Below are positions 1-6,831 of a stretch of 12,072 nt of DNA, piece by piece. Each line of letters begins with the position of its first letter. Positions within the stretch are counted from its first letter, which is position 1. Made by a program: the position numbers and the translations under genes. The DNA is from Erythrobacter sp. UBA2510. Lineage in GTDB: Bacteria > Pseudomonadota > Alphaproteobacteria > Sphingomonadales > Sphingomonadaceae. The stretch lies in NCBI GenBank assembly GCA_002341345.1, contig DDNW01000079.1, positions 14,739-26,810 of the forward strand. Reading direction: 5' to 3'. Below the pieces are notes generated by a model, which ran no database searches, was not told the origin of the DNA, and saw only the letters and a list, made by a program, of their open reading frames with translations.

Positions 1-1
1 C

Positions 2-2740
2 AAGGAGAAGCTGACGGCCATCAAATCGACCTTCGAGACATGGGTCTGGCAGGAAAGCGACCGCGCTGACCGCCTCGTTCGCATCTATAACGACGCCTAC
101 AACAATCTCGTGCCCCGCGCCTTCAACGGCAAGCACCTGAAGCTGCCGGGCGCATCGGACGCCATCCGGATGCGCGATCACCAGAAGCGTGTCGTCTGGC
201 GGATCATCGCGGCCGGCTCCACCTACGTCGCGCACTCGGTCGGCGCCGGCAAGACGTTCAGCCTCTGCGCCGCCGTGATGGAGCAGCGCCGGCTCGGTCT
301 CGCCAACAAGCCAATGGTCGCAGTGCCCAATCACTGCCTCGCCCAGATCGCCCGCGAGTTCCTGATGCTCTACCCGACCGCACGGATCCTCGTCGCCGAC
401 GACACCAACTTCGTGAAGGAAAAACGCCAGCGATTCCTCGCGCGCGCGGCCACCGGCAACTGGGATGCGATCATCATCACCCATGATGCCTTCAAGTTCA
501 TCCCGACTCCGGCGACGTTCGAGAAGGAGTTCATCGAAGACCAACTCGCGAGCTACGAAGCCCTCGTCGACAACATCGACAGTAATGACCGCGTCTCCCG
601 CAAACGCGTCGAGCGCCTCAAGGAAGGGCTTCAGCGTCGCCTCGAGAACCTGCGTTCCCGCAAGGACGATCTCGTCCATATCGGCGAGATCGGCATCGAT
701 CAGATCATCGTCGATGAAGCCCAGCAGTTCCGCAAGCTCACTTTCGCGACGAACCTCGGCGACCTCAAGGGCGTCGATCCTGTCGGTTCACAGCGCGCGT
801 GGGATCTCTATGTCAAATCCCGCTACCTTTCCGGTATCAATCCCGGACGCGAACTGATCCTCTCATCCGGCACGCCAATCACCAACACGCTCGGCGAAAT
901 GTACACGCTGCAGCGGTTCATGCAGCACGACGAGCTTTACTCGAAGGGTTTGCACGAGTTCGACGCCTGGGCCGCCAATTTCGGCGACACGCGCACCGAA
1001 CTCGAACTGCAGCCCAGCGGTAGCTACAAGCCGGTCACCCGCTTCTGCGAATTCGTCAACGTCGCCGACCTGATGGCGATGTACCGCAGCGTCGCCGATG
1101 TCGTGCTGAAGGACGACCTGCGCCAATATGTGCAGCTCCCCACCATCCGGGGCGGCAAGCGGCAGATCGTTGTCGCCCAGTCCGCCGCGCCCTTCAAAGC
1201 CTATCAGCGGGTGCTCGCCAAGCGCATCAAAGCCATCGAAAGCCGTAGCGGTCGCCCGCAGAAGGGCGATGACATCATCCTGTCGGTCATCACCGACGGC
1301 AGGCACTCGGCGATCGACCTGCGCTTCGTCGATGCCGGGATCGGCAACGAAGAGGGCAACAAGCTCAATCTCCTGATCGAGAACGTCCACCGCATCTGGC
1401 GGGAGACCAGCGAGAACCGCTACACCGACCCGGAAACCGGCAAGCCCTATCAGCTGCCCGGCGCCGTACAGATGATCTTTTCGGATCTCGGAACCGAGGC
1501 CGCCATCGAGACGCGCGGCTTCTCCGCCTATGTCTGGATTCGTGACCGGCTGATCGCGATGGGCATCCCTGCCGATCAGATCGCCTTCATGCAGCATTAC
1601 AAGAAGAACAGCGCCAAGCAGCGCCTGTTCAATGACCTCAACCAGGGGCGCAAGCGGATCGTCCTCGGTTCGACAGCGACAATGGGAACCGGCGTCAACG
1701 CACAGCAGCGCCTGAAAGCCCTGCATCATCTCGATGTGCCGTGGATTCCCTCCGATATCGAGCAGCGCGAAGGCCGGATCGAGCGCCAGGGCAACCAGAA
1801 CGACGAAATCGAACTCTATGGCTATGCCACAAGCGGCTCGATGGACGCGACCAACTGGCAGATGCTCGAGCGCAAGGCCCGCTTTATCGCCATGGCCATG
1901 TCGGGCGACCGCTCCATTCGCCGGATCGAAGATGTCGGTTCGAACGTCAGCCAGTTCGCCCTCGCGAAAGCCCTTGCGTCCGGCGATGACCGTTTGATGA
2001 GAAAAGCCGGGCTGGATGCCGAAGTCGCCCGGCTGGAGCGGCTGCGCGATGCCCATGTCGACGACCAGTTCAATATCCGCAGAACCATCAGGCGCACGAT
2101 CGACGCGATCGATGAGGGCAGGGCGCGGATCGTCAGGCTCGAACAGGATATAGCCCAGCGTATACCAGCGAGGGAGGATGAGGTCATATTGGCGTTGGAA
2201 GGCCAAATCATCTCCGACCGCAAGGCTGCCGGCGAGCGGATCATCCGGAAAGCCCTCGACCTGCGCAAGAGTGGCGCCGACACCCTTATCATCGGATCAC
2301 TGAGCGGCATCGACCTCAAGGTCACCAGCCACCCCGCCCTGAGTGACGACGGCAGGCGCTACCTGCGCGTGATGATCGCACCGGTACATCACGGCCAGGA
2401 CCGTGCGTTCGAGATCAGCGAGAAGACCCGGTGGAGCACAGCACTTGGCCGACTGGAATCCTCTCTCGCCAATCTCGATGCCGACCTGGCCGAAGCGAGA
2501 GGAAGTCTTGAAGCCAATGAGCGGCGCCTGCCCGCGTTCCAGGCACGCCTTGGTCAGGAATTCCCCGAAACCGCGTTGCTGGAGGAAAAACAGCGCGAAC
2601 TGGCAGAACTCGAAGCCGAACTGGCCGCGACCAGGGGTGAGTTCGATTCCGACAATGACGATGAGGCACGGGCTGACCGGGGCGATGGCGAGGCTCTCGA
2701 TTGCGTGGAGCCGGTGCTGGACATGGTCGTGGGTGAGTGA
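2..2740 (+). CDS. SNF2-like helicase, C-terminal part of a large helicase/methylase-type protein (5' end outside window)
   Basis: The frame is open from base 2, so 912 residues are visible and the true start lies upstream; a GTG at 110 is internal. Visible helicase motifs: Walker A HSVGAGKT (about 232-255), DEAQ Walker B in IIVDEAQQF (about 706-732), SGTPITNT (about 865-890), motif V/VI GTGVNAQQR and QREGRIERQGNQ (about 1687-1800). The last 230 codons, from about 2000, are charged and helical with a likely coiled coil near 2440-2660. Known of the family: such SNF2-type helicases on plasmids and ICEs are often fused behind an N-6 adenine methylase domain, which here would lie upstream; DarB of phage P1 is an analogous anti-restriction protein. 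The role in protecting or processing transferred DNA is inference. The gene ends 130 bases from the end of a convergent gene. Confidence 0.88.
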   Translation, partial: KEKLTAIKSTFETWVWQESDRADRLVRIYNDAYNNLVPRAFNGKHLKLPGASDAIRMRDHQKRVVWRIIAAGSTYVAHSVGAGKTFSLCAAVMEQRRLGLANKPMVAVPNHCLAQIAREFLMLYPTARILVADDTNFVKEKRQRFLARAATGNWDAIIITHDAFKFIPTPATFEKEFIEDQLASYEALVDNIDSNDRVSRKRVERLKEGLQRRLENLRSRKDDLVHIGEIGIDQIIVDEAQQFRKLTFATNLGDLKGVDPVGSQRAWDLYVKSRYLSGINPGRELILSSGTPITNTLGEMYTLQRFMQHDELYSKGLHEFDAWAANFGDTRTELELQPSGSYKPVTRFCEFVNVADLMAMYRSVADVVLKDDLRQYVQLPTIRGGKRQIVVAQSAAPFKAYQRVLAKRIKAIESRSGRPQKGDDIILSVITDGRHSAIDLRFVDAGIGNEEGNKLNLLIENVHRIWRETSENRYTDPETGKPYQLPGAVQMIFSDLGTEAAIETRGFSAYVWIRDRLIAMGIPADQIAFMQHYKKNSAKQRLFNDLNQGRKRIVLGSTATMGTGVNAQQRLKALHHLDVPWIPSDIEQREGRIERQGNQNDEIELYGYATSGSMDATNWQMLERKARFIAMAMSGDRSIRRIEDVGSNVSQFALAKALASGDDRLMRKAGLDAEVARLERLRDAHVDDQFNIRRTIRRTIDAIDEGRARIVRLEQDIAQRIPAREDEVILALEGQIISDRKAAGERIIRKALDLRKSGADTLIIGSLSGIDLKVTSHPALSDDGRRYLRVMIAPVHHGQDRAFEISEKTRWSTALGRLESSLANLDADLAEARGSLEANERRLPAFQARLGQEFPETALLEEKQRELAELEAELAATRGEFDSDNDDEARADRGDGEALDCVEPVLDMVVGE

Positions 2741-2806
2741 ACCGCAGAGAATGGAGCAGACCGTTAGGGCAATACATGACCTGAGTTGGTAGATGCGTCG
2801 CCGAGA

Positions 2807-2851
2807 TCATCCTTGTAAATCTTCCATGTGCCGGAAGATTTACAAGGATGA
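2807..2851. repeat. Perfect 19-bp inverted repeat between convergent genes, possible bidirectional terminator
   Basis: Arms 2807-2825 and 2833-2851 are perfectly complementary (TCATCCTTGTAAATCTTCC and its complement) around a 7-base loop. The arms are AT-richer than their surroundings. A second small hairpin, CAGCCC/GGGCTG with loop CAC, follows at 2855-2869 and touches the stop codon of the minus-strand gene. The position between two convergent 3' ends suggests a shared terminator, but neither side carries a T-run, so it is not a classic intrinsic terminator. A protein-binding site or an element remnant is possible. Confidence 0.75.
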
Positions 2852-2869
2852 CACCAGCCCCACGGGCTG

Positions 2870-3127
2870 TCACCATTCGAGCGTGAGCGCAAAGGCTGCG
2901 ACAATTGCCAGAATTACCGGCGTTCCGGTCAGATAGAGCTTCTGCCAGCGCCACCATGTTCCCGGCACGAACAGCAGGACCGCGCGCACCGATCCAAGGC
3001 CGCGCCAAAACCGTTCGCGCCACAGCTGAACCGCGACCATTGTCCCCGAAAGAAAGAGCGTGAGCATGCAGACAAGCGTGGTCGCCGCATACAGCGCCGT
3101 CCAGTTCATGATCTCGGCTTGCGACAT
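2870..3127 (-). CDS. Small two-helix membrane protein, unknown function
   Basis: This encodes 85 residues. Residues about 8-32 (rich in A, T, L, V, M) and about 66-85 form two hydrophobic segments long enough to span the inner membrane. Between them lies an arginine- and tryptophan-rich stretch containing VRAVLLFVPGTWWRW, perhaps amphipathic. The start is supported by GAAGG a few bases upstream on the minus strand; an alternative ATG at 3109 would remove six residues. I do not recognise the family. It is the only reverse-strand gene in the window and converges on the helicase gene, with hairpins directly after its stop. Its promoter should lie in 3128-3385. Being a shadow ORF is less likely given the organised hydrophobic pattern and the good ribosome binding site. 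Confidence 0.6.
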   Translation of the reverse strand: MSQAEIMNWTALYAATTLVCMLTLFLSGTMVAVQLWRERFWRGLGSVRAVLLFVPGTWWRWQKLYLTGTPVILAIVAAFALTLEW

Positions 3128-3385
3128 CTCGCCTTCACCTTTCGCATCTGGATCCCGAACCCCATGAGCCTACAGCACGCTGCCTGATTCTCCTAAATCA
3201 CAGGGGTAGACAATCGGATCTCCACCAGATCACCGCCAGACCCCGGCCCACGCTCTCCGAGATCGCGGCCATATCGCGCACGCGCGAGCCTCATGGCCCA
3301 AAGCTGAGAGGGGTGGGGAAGGGGGGCGGCAAGGCGGATCGCGCAACGCAGTCCCGCCGTTTGCCCGCCCATCCCGGAGATAGAT
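3128..3385. other. Divergent intergenic region
   Basis: These 258 bases separate the reverse membrane gene from the start of the plus-strand gene series, so promoters for both should lie here. I see no convincing -35/-10 pair. The only distinctive element is the G-rich box at 3308-3329. A GGAG ribosome binding site for the next gene lies at 3376-3379. Confidence 0.5.
3308..3329 (+). repeat. G-rich purine leader box 1
   Basis: Runs of G4, G4 and G6 (3310-3313, 3315-3318, 3321-3326) separated by T and AA, then CGG. It lies 57 bases before the DUF3768 gene start. It is one of six similar boxes in this window, each in a leader. Confidence 0.5.
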
Positions 3386-3751
3386 ATGCACAAAAACCCG
3401 CAGGCCGGTTCCCGCACCGAGCGCATCGCCATCCTCAACGACCGCTGCCGGCAGGGCCTCGATCGCGGTTCGCGCACTGTTATCACCAGAAACTGCCTTG
3501 CCCGCCTGGCTGGTGAAGGTGGCCTCGTTGCCGAGCTGCTCGCGCAAGCGGCGATCATGGCGGCCGTGCGCGGTGCGAGCTTCGATCGCGACAGCCCTGA
3601 ACGCGACATGGGTTCAATCACCGTCCGCGAGGTCAAAATCCTTTTCAAGATCGATTACTATGACGAGAATCTGGAATTCGGCTCCGAAGATCCAGCCGAC
3701 GCGGCGAAAACCACCCGCGTCCTCACCATCATGCTGCCCGAGGATTACTGA
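3386..3751 (+). CDS. DUF3768 domain protein
   Basis: This encodes 121 residues, about the expected length of a stand-alone DUF3768 protein. Diagnostic pieces are RIAILNDRCR (residues 13-22), KIDYYDENLEFGSEDPAD (about 88-105) and the C-terminal TRVLTIMLPEDY. The family is common on alphaproteobacterial plasmids and ICEs and has no known function; no catalytic motif or membrane segment is visible. The start is set by GGAG at 3376-3379, six bases before ATG. It is the first gene of the plus-strand series and is followed by a GC hairpin at 3797-3812. The family call is from remembered motif pattern and length. Confidence 0.85.
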   Translation: MHKNPQAGSRTERIAILNDRCRQGLDRGSRTVITRNCLARLAGEGGLVAELLAQAAIMAAVRGASFDRDSPERDMGSITVREVKILFKIDYYDENLEFGSEDPADAAKTTRVLTIMLPEDY

Positions 3752-3796
3752 TTCTCGGCGGTCCGGAGCACCGTTCTCCGCAGAGTAGTGACCTCA

Positions 3797-3812
3797 GCGG
3801 TCGAACGACCGC
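3797..3812 (+). terminator. GC-rich hairpin after the DUF3768 gene
   Basis: GCGGTCG (3797-3803) and CGACCGC (3806-3812) are perfectly complementary around AA. There is no T-run, so it could be a weak or Rho-assisted terminator or an RNA-stabilising hairpin in the leader of the next gene. Confidence 0.3.
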
Positions 3813-3825
3813 AATCGCCACCATT

Positions 3826-3842
3826 GCCCCCAATCACTCACA
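3826..3842 (+). repeat. 17-bp direct repeat, copy A (leader of methylase-like gene)
   Basis: GCCCCCAATCACTCACA occurs here, just before the AAGGAG ribosome binding site (3845-3850), and again identically at 10400-10416 inside a coding region. An exact 17-mer match is not expected by chance in 12 kb. Confidence 0.7.
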
Positions 3843-3857
3843 GAAAGGAGCTTCCCG

Positions 3858-4691
3858 ATGGGCTCCGCCGACCGCCACATCAAGGCGATCTGCAAGCTGT
3901 TCGACGCCTGCCAGTATCGTCACGATCGCTACACGCTGTTTTCGGATTTCATCGAAGCCGCAGCGATCAGCCTGTCCAACAGTGTCGATCTCACCCAGAG
4001 CCAAGCCCGCGAGACGCGCTACATGGAGATTATCGGGCGGTACGACCGCGACGTCATCGACACTTTCCCGCGCATCTTCGCAGAAGTCACCTTCGCGATG
4101 GAGGCCGAGACGTGCGACGTGCTGGGCCGCGTGTTCGGCGAGCTCGGTCTCGCCAATGCCGCCCGCGGCCAGTTCTTCACCCCCTACAGCATCTGCCGGA
4201 TGATGGCGACCATGACCGCGGACTCGTGTCCTGAGGACAGAATCGCAAAGGAGGGATTTCTGACCCTTTGCGAGCCTGCCTGCGGGGCAGGCGCCATGGT
4301 GATCGCGACCTGCGAAACGCTGCGCGACGCCGGGATCAACTATCAGCGGCACCTCCATGTGACCGCGATCGATATCGATCCACGCGCGGTCCATATGGCC
4401 TACATCCAGTTCACGCTGCTCCATGTGCCGGCAATCGTCATCATCGGCGACTCACTCGCCGGCACAACACGCGAACTCTGGTACACGCCCGCCCATATTC
4501 TCGGCGGCTGGAATGCAAAGCTCGCCGCGCGCGCCAAGTGCCATGCCGCAGATGCTCCATCGGATGGTGAGGCACCGGCCTCACTCCAGAACCGACAACC
4601 ATTCCTTCCACCGCCTGACGGTTCCGCCAGTCTGCATACCCCTATTCAGCTGTCGCTCTTCCCGAGCGCGGGCAAGCCGCCGCAGCGCTGA
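3858..4691 (+). CDS. N-6 DNA methylase-like protein without a visible NPPY motif, with C-terminal clamp-binding motif
   Basis: This encodes 277 residues. GQFFTP at residues 104-109 and the SAM-binding motif I EPACGAGAMV at 139-148 are typical of HsdM-type N-6 adenine methylases, and AIDIDP (about 170-175) is the acidic motif II strand. The catalytic NPPY/F motif expected after the GDSL strand (197-200) is absent; that region reads ELWYTPAHILGGW (206-218). The protein may therefore bind SAM without methylating DNA, or use an unusual catalytic segment. After a low-complexity linker rich in P and S, the tail carries QLSLF at 264-268, the consensus for binding the DNA polymerase sliding clamp. 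AAGGAG (3845-3850) sets the start. Among plasmid and ICE genes such proteins usually lie near large helicase/methylases, as here. Confidence 0.85.
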   Translation: MGSADRHIKAICKLFDACQYRHDRYTLFSDFIEAAAISLSNSVDLTQSQARETRYMEIIGRYDRDVIDTFPRIFAEVTFAMEAETCDVLGRVFGELGLANAARGQFFTPYSICRMMATMTADSCPEDRIAKEGFLTLCEPACGAGAMVIATCETLRDAGINYQRHLHVTAIDIDPRAVHMAYIQFTLLHVPAIVIIGDSLAGTTRELWYTPAHILGGWNAKLAARAKCHAADAPSDGEAPASLQNRQPFLPPPDGSASLHTPIQLSLFPSAGKPPQR

Positions 4692-4755
4692 GACCACTCG
4701 CATCGGCCGCTGCCGTCCCACGCCGCTTGATCCGGTTCCCGGACCCGCAAATTCG

Positions 4756-4783
4756 AAGAGTGGAGGGAGAGAAGGCGGGGTGG
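4756..4783 (+). repeat. G-rich purine leader box 2
   Basis: A purine-dominated stretch with GGG and GGGG runs, ending 27 bases before the start of the following gene. It resembles the other leader boxes but its G runs are shorter. Confidence 0.35.
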
Positions 4784-4809
4784 ACCCAAGCCAAACAAGG
4801 AGACACGCT

Positions 4810-5280
4810 ATGTCCGCTCAGTCGATCTACACCCACGCCCCGCTCGGAGCGCTTGTTCGATACAGCAATGGCCAGCCGATGCCGCCCGAATGCCATCGCA
4901 AAAAGCTTGCCGCATGGAAGAGCAGCAACGGGTCGGGCCGTGTCGTTCGCAAGACACACGAAGCGGTACGCCCGACCTACACCCACCCGGCCGGTTTCAC
5001 GCTCCACGAAGGCAATTTCGGGAGCGAAGGCGTTATCGTCCTGGTGGTTCACAAAAGCTTTTCCGTCACCAGCACGCTCACCTTCGAGATCGTCGAAGAA
5101 CCTGCGCCGGGTTCGGTCCGTATTCTCACCAGCTTCCAGGGCGAAGACGAGCTGCGCCATCTCGCTCCGGACATGGCTACCGCCGAGGACTGGCTTTCCA
5201 GCCATCACTATACCGGCGCGCGGCTCGAAATCGTAGGCGAGCATGAAGCCAGCGCTGAGACCCTAGGCCAGGCAGCGTGA
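4810..5280 (+). CDS. Conserved plasmid-type protein of unknown function (156 aa)
   Basis: The start is fixed by AAGGAG at 4797-4802, seven bases before ATG, followed by MSAQSIYTHAPLGALVRYSN. The protein is soluble and mixed alpha/beta. It has a basic N-terminal third (about residues 30-50, KKLAAW and RVVRK) and alternating hydrophobic stretches (GSEGVIVLVV, STLTFEIVEE) suggesting a beta sheet. There are no membrane segments or cysteine clusters. I have an impression of similar proteins on sphingomonad plasmids but know no domain name or function. Its stop codon overlaps the next gene by four bases (GTGA), so the two are probably co-translated. A start further upstream in the same frame is possible but would run back through the G-rich box into poor codons. 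Confidence 0.75.
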   Translation: MSAQSIYTHAPLGALVRYSNGQPMPPECHRKKLAAWKSSNGSGRVVRKTHEAVRPTYTHPAGFTLHEGNFGSEGVIVLVVHKSFSVTSTLTFEIVEEPAPGSVRILTSFQGEDELRHLAPDMATAEDWLSSHHYTGARLEIVGEHEASAETLGQAA

Positions 5281-5516
5281 ACAGGGCAGGGGGTCACAGA
5301 CCTTCCGACGAAGCACGCATGTGGCTTCTCGTGCGGATTCACGACCTCCTCTCCGCCTATCTTCTCGACCACTGCCCGGAAGAGCAGAACTGGGAAGACT
5401 TCGACGTAGACATCGACGCCCTGCGCACCGATGTGGCGACCCTACGCGACCAGCATTTGACGCAGATCGCCAGCCAGAACGAAGCGCACCCCTCACACCC
5501 GGTCAATCGGGTGTGA
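5277..5516 (+). CDS. Small acidic protein of unknown function (79 aa)
   Basis: The GTG at 5277 overlaps the previous stop (GTGA), a usual sign of translational coupling. An alternative ATG at 5319 would give 65 residues beginning MWLLVRIHDLLSAYLLDH, which looks like the conserved core, and neither start has a strong independent ribosome binding site. The core (residues 15-65) is a predicted helix rich in L and V followed by an acidic stretch (EEQNWEDFDVDIDAL) and another helix. The last codons lie inside a 12-bp hairpin (5490-5519), so the C-terminal HPSHPVNRV is partly dictated by that structure. No recognised family. Confidence 0.6.
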   Translation: MNRAGGHRPSDEARMWLLVRIHDLLSAYLLDHCPEEQNWEDFDVDIDALRTDVATLRDQHLTQIASQNEAHPSHPVNRV

Positions 5517-5519
5517 GGG
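5490..5519 (+). terminator. Strong 12-bp hairpin overlapping a stop codon
   Basis: CCCTCACACCCG (5490-5501) and CGGGTGTGAGGG (5508-5519) pair perfectly around GTCAAT. The stem includes the TGA stop of the preceding gene. A run of six T (5542-5547) follows only after 22 bases, too far for a standard intrinsic terminator, so 3'-end stabilisation or partial termination are both possible. Confidence 0.6.
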
Positions 5520-5563
5520 CACGCCGGCACGACCGTTCCCCTTTTTTGATGAGGAAACTGACC

Positions 5564-5890
5564 GTGACCATCACACACCATGTCCATGTCTATGCCATCG
5601 TTCGCATCAAGCTTGCCGTGACCGCGACCGATCATTTCGACGCGATGAAACACGCCGACAGCATCATGACGGAGTCCAGTTATCCCGTGCGCCTCGTCCC
5701 CGGCGGATCATAAGTTCTCGACGCCGAACCCGCCGATGAAATCAGCGGCTACCTGGTCGACGAGACCGGCGACCCGCAGTTCGAGAAATCCCGTTTCTAC
5801 GGATGCGACCACAAACCTTGCGACCTCGCTCAACCCGGCGCGTCGCCGGCGCAAGGGGAGGGGGAGGGAGAAGGGCGGAGCGTCGGCTGA
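5564..5890 (+). pseudogene. Small gene interrupted by an in-frame TAA
   Basis: From GTG 5564, placed seven bases after GAGGAA (5551-5556), the frame encodes about 49 residues (TITHHVHVYAIVRIKLAV...YPVRLVPGGS) and meets TAA at 5711-5713. The same frame then continues without a break as VLDAEPADEISGYLVDE, TGDPQFEKSRFYGCDH and KPCDLAQP, with codons ending mostly in C or G like the real genes around it, until TGA at 5888-5890. One base change (for example CAA to TAA) explains the interruption. The end of the frame runs through the G-rich box 5855-5875 and is probably not original. The downstream part has no in-frame ATG or GTG with a ribosome binding site, so only the N-terminal half should be made. 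An in-frame ATG at 5549 is possible but lacks a ribosome binding site. The family is unnamed to me. Confidence 0.65.
5855..5878 (+). repeat. G-rich purine leader box 3, full G-quadruplex motif
   Basis: G4-A-G5-A-GGG-AGAA-GGG (5855-5875), then CGG, satisfies the standard four-run G-quadruplex pattern with loops of 1, 1 and 4 bases on the coding strand, so it would also be in the mRNA. It ends about 75 bases before the start of the LPD29-like gene. Confidence 0.65.
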
Positions 5891-5953
5891 TCGTGTGATG
5901 TCCACCGGTTTCGGCGCCCTTTTATCCCAGCCGCTTTTCCAAAAGGACCGCCG

Positions 5954-6652
5954 ATGACCCAGCCATTCTCCAGCACCGAACCCCGCTTATGGAGCCAGAC
6001 CCACTGCGATGACCGCGGCAATTTCGCCTATAGCGGGGACCTCTATATCGCGGGCGAGCATCTTCCTGATCTCTGCCGCAGGATCGATCTCCATCTGACA
6101 CGAACTATCGTGGGCGCACGGTTTTCCGTTACCGGCGAGCGCTTCTCCGGCGGGCGCAGCATCCGCGTTGAGCTTCTCGATGCGCCCGGGGATCTTTCCG
6201 ACGAGGACGCGCGCCGCGCCTTCGAAACCCTCATCAGCGACCAGGCGGAACGTTTCAATGTCGCGAATGGCAATCTTCTGCAGGACTATATGATCTGCTC
6301 ATTCTTCCTGCGCGTGAGCATCGGCACAACCTATTGGTCAGCGCTATCCGCCAGACGCGGCCATGCCAATCCTGTCGAGGCTCGCATCCCACTCGCGCGG
6401 TTCAAGCGCCAGCTCAGGCCGGGCCACAAACTGAAACTGATTGCCGCGCGTGCCGGCCACCGGGCCCTCGGGACTATCCGGACCGTCACAGCAGTCCGCT
6501 CGGGCGACCTCATTCTCGAAGACCGGTCCTATCTCTCCTTCCCCCGTGCATCCGCTTTCGCCTGCGACGGCAAGCTCATCCGCATCGCGAACGGACGTGA
6601 CGAGGATCCCGATGATCACCTGCTCTACGAGTGGATTCAGGACGCCGCCTGA
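5954..6652 (+). CDS. LPD29-like (large polyvalent protein-associated domain) protein
   Basis: This encodes 232 residues, starting after AAAAGGA (about 5940-5946). Residues about 28-100 resemble the LPD29 type of polyvalent-protein domain: a helix (LPDLCRRIDLHL), then ARFSVTGERFSGGRSIRVE (55-73) with the FSV, S.G.SI and V pattern, then a helix. LPD domains are known from large multidomain proteins of phages and conjugative elements thought to enter the recipient cell with the DNA; here the domain is in a small separate protein. The C-terminal half (about 140-215) is beta-rich with GTIRTVTAVRSGDLILED. No catalytic motif is seen. The LPD29 assignment is by remembered pattern and is tentative; the coding call is secure. 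The gene is followed by a structured 179-base leader. Confidence 0.75.
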   Translation: MTQPFSSTEPRLWSQTHCDDRGNFAYSGDLYIAGEHLPDLCRRIDLHLTRTIVGARFSVTGERFSGGRSIRVELLDAPGDLSDEDARRAFETLISDQAERFNVANGNLLQDYMICSFFLRVSIGTTYWSALSARRGHANPVEARIPLARFKRQLRPGHKLKLIAARAGHRALGTIRTVTAVRSGDLILEDRSYLSFPRASAFACDGKLIRIANGRDEDPDDHLLYEWIQDAA

Positions 6653-6672
6653 CCGATCGCTTTCAATCCCGC

Positions 6673-6736
6673 GCGCCTGCGGCGCACAAAGCGAAGAGGG
6701 ATGGTGCGATTTGATCATGCAGATCTTCGGCGCACC
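6673..6736 (+). promoter_or_regulatory. Structured leader RNA upstream of the DUF6878-like gene
   Basis: Two hairpins can form: GCGCC/GGCGC (6673-6685, loop TGC) and GGTGCG (6703-6708) with CGCACC (6731-6736), the latter enclosing a GATC/GATC stem. A 12-codon reading frame, MQIFGAPHNSAL (6717-6755), ends 35 bases before the terminator at 6790 but lacks a well spaced ribosome binding site. This may be an attenuator-type leader, or simply spacer with remnants of coding sequence. Confidence 0.25.
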
Positions 6737-6789
6737 CCACAACTCCGCCCTCTGATCCGCACGATCACATCACCGACAACCGCAACCAC

Positions 6790-6814
6790 AGCCCGCGCTT
6801 TCGCGGGCTTTTTT
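6790..6814 (+). terminator. Intrinsic terminator just before a gene start
   Basis: AGCCCGCG (6790-6797), loop CTTT, CGCGGGCT (6802-6809), with six T at 6809-6814: a textbook Rho-independent terminator. It ends only 17 bases before the ATG at 6832, leaving room for the ribosome binding site GGGAGGA (6821-6827) but not for a promoter. Confidence 0.9.
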
Positions 6815-6831
6815 GCATTTGGGAGGACCAT

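Noticed and set aside
110..112. GTG as the start of the helicase gene
   Set aside because: The frame is open to the left edge and the residues before it (TFETWVWQESDRADRLVRIY) read as protein, so the gene is cut by the window.
863..2206. Long minus-strand reading frame of 447 codons antisense to the helicase
   Set aside because: It lies wholly inside the helicase gene, whose motifs are unmistakable. Long antisense frames are common opposite GC-rich genes, and its protein has no recognisable motif.
2855..2869. CAGCCC/GGGCTG as an independent terminator
   Set aside because: The stem is only six pairs and has no T-run; mentioned with the larger repeat instead.
3128..3385. Promoter elements between the divergent genes
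   Set aside because: No -35/-10 pair with acceptable spacing stands out, and alphaproteobacterial promoters are too degenerate to call by eye here.
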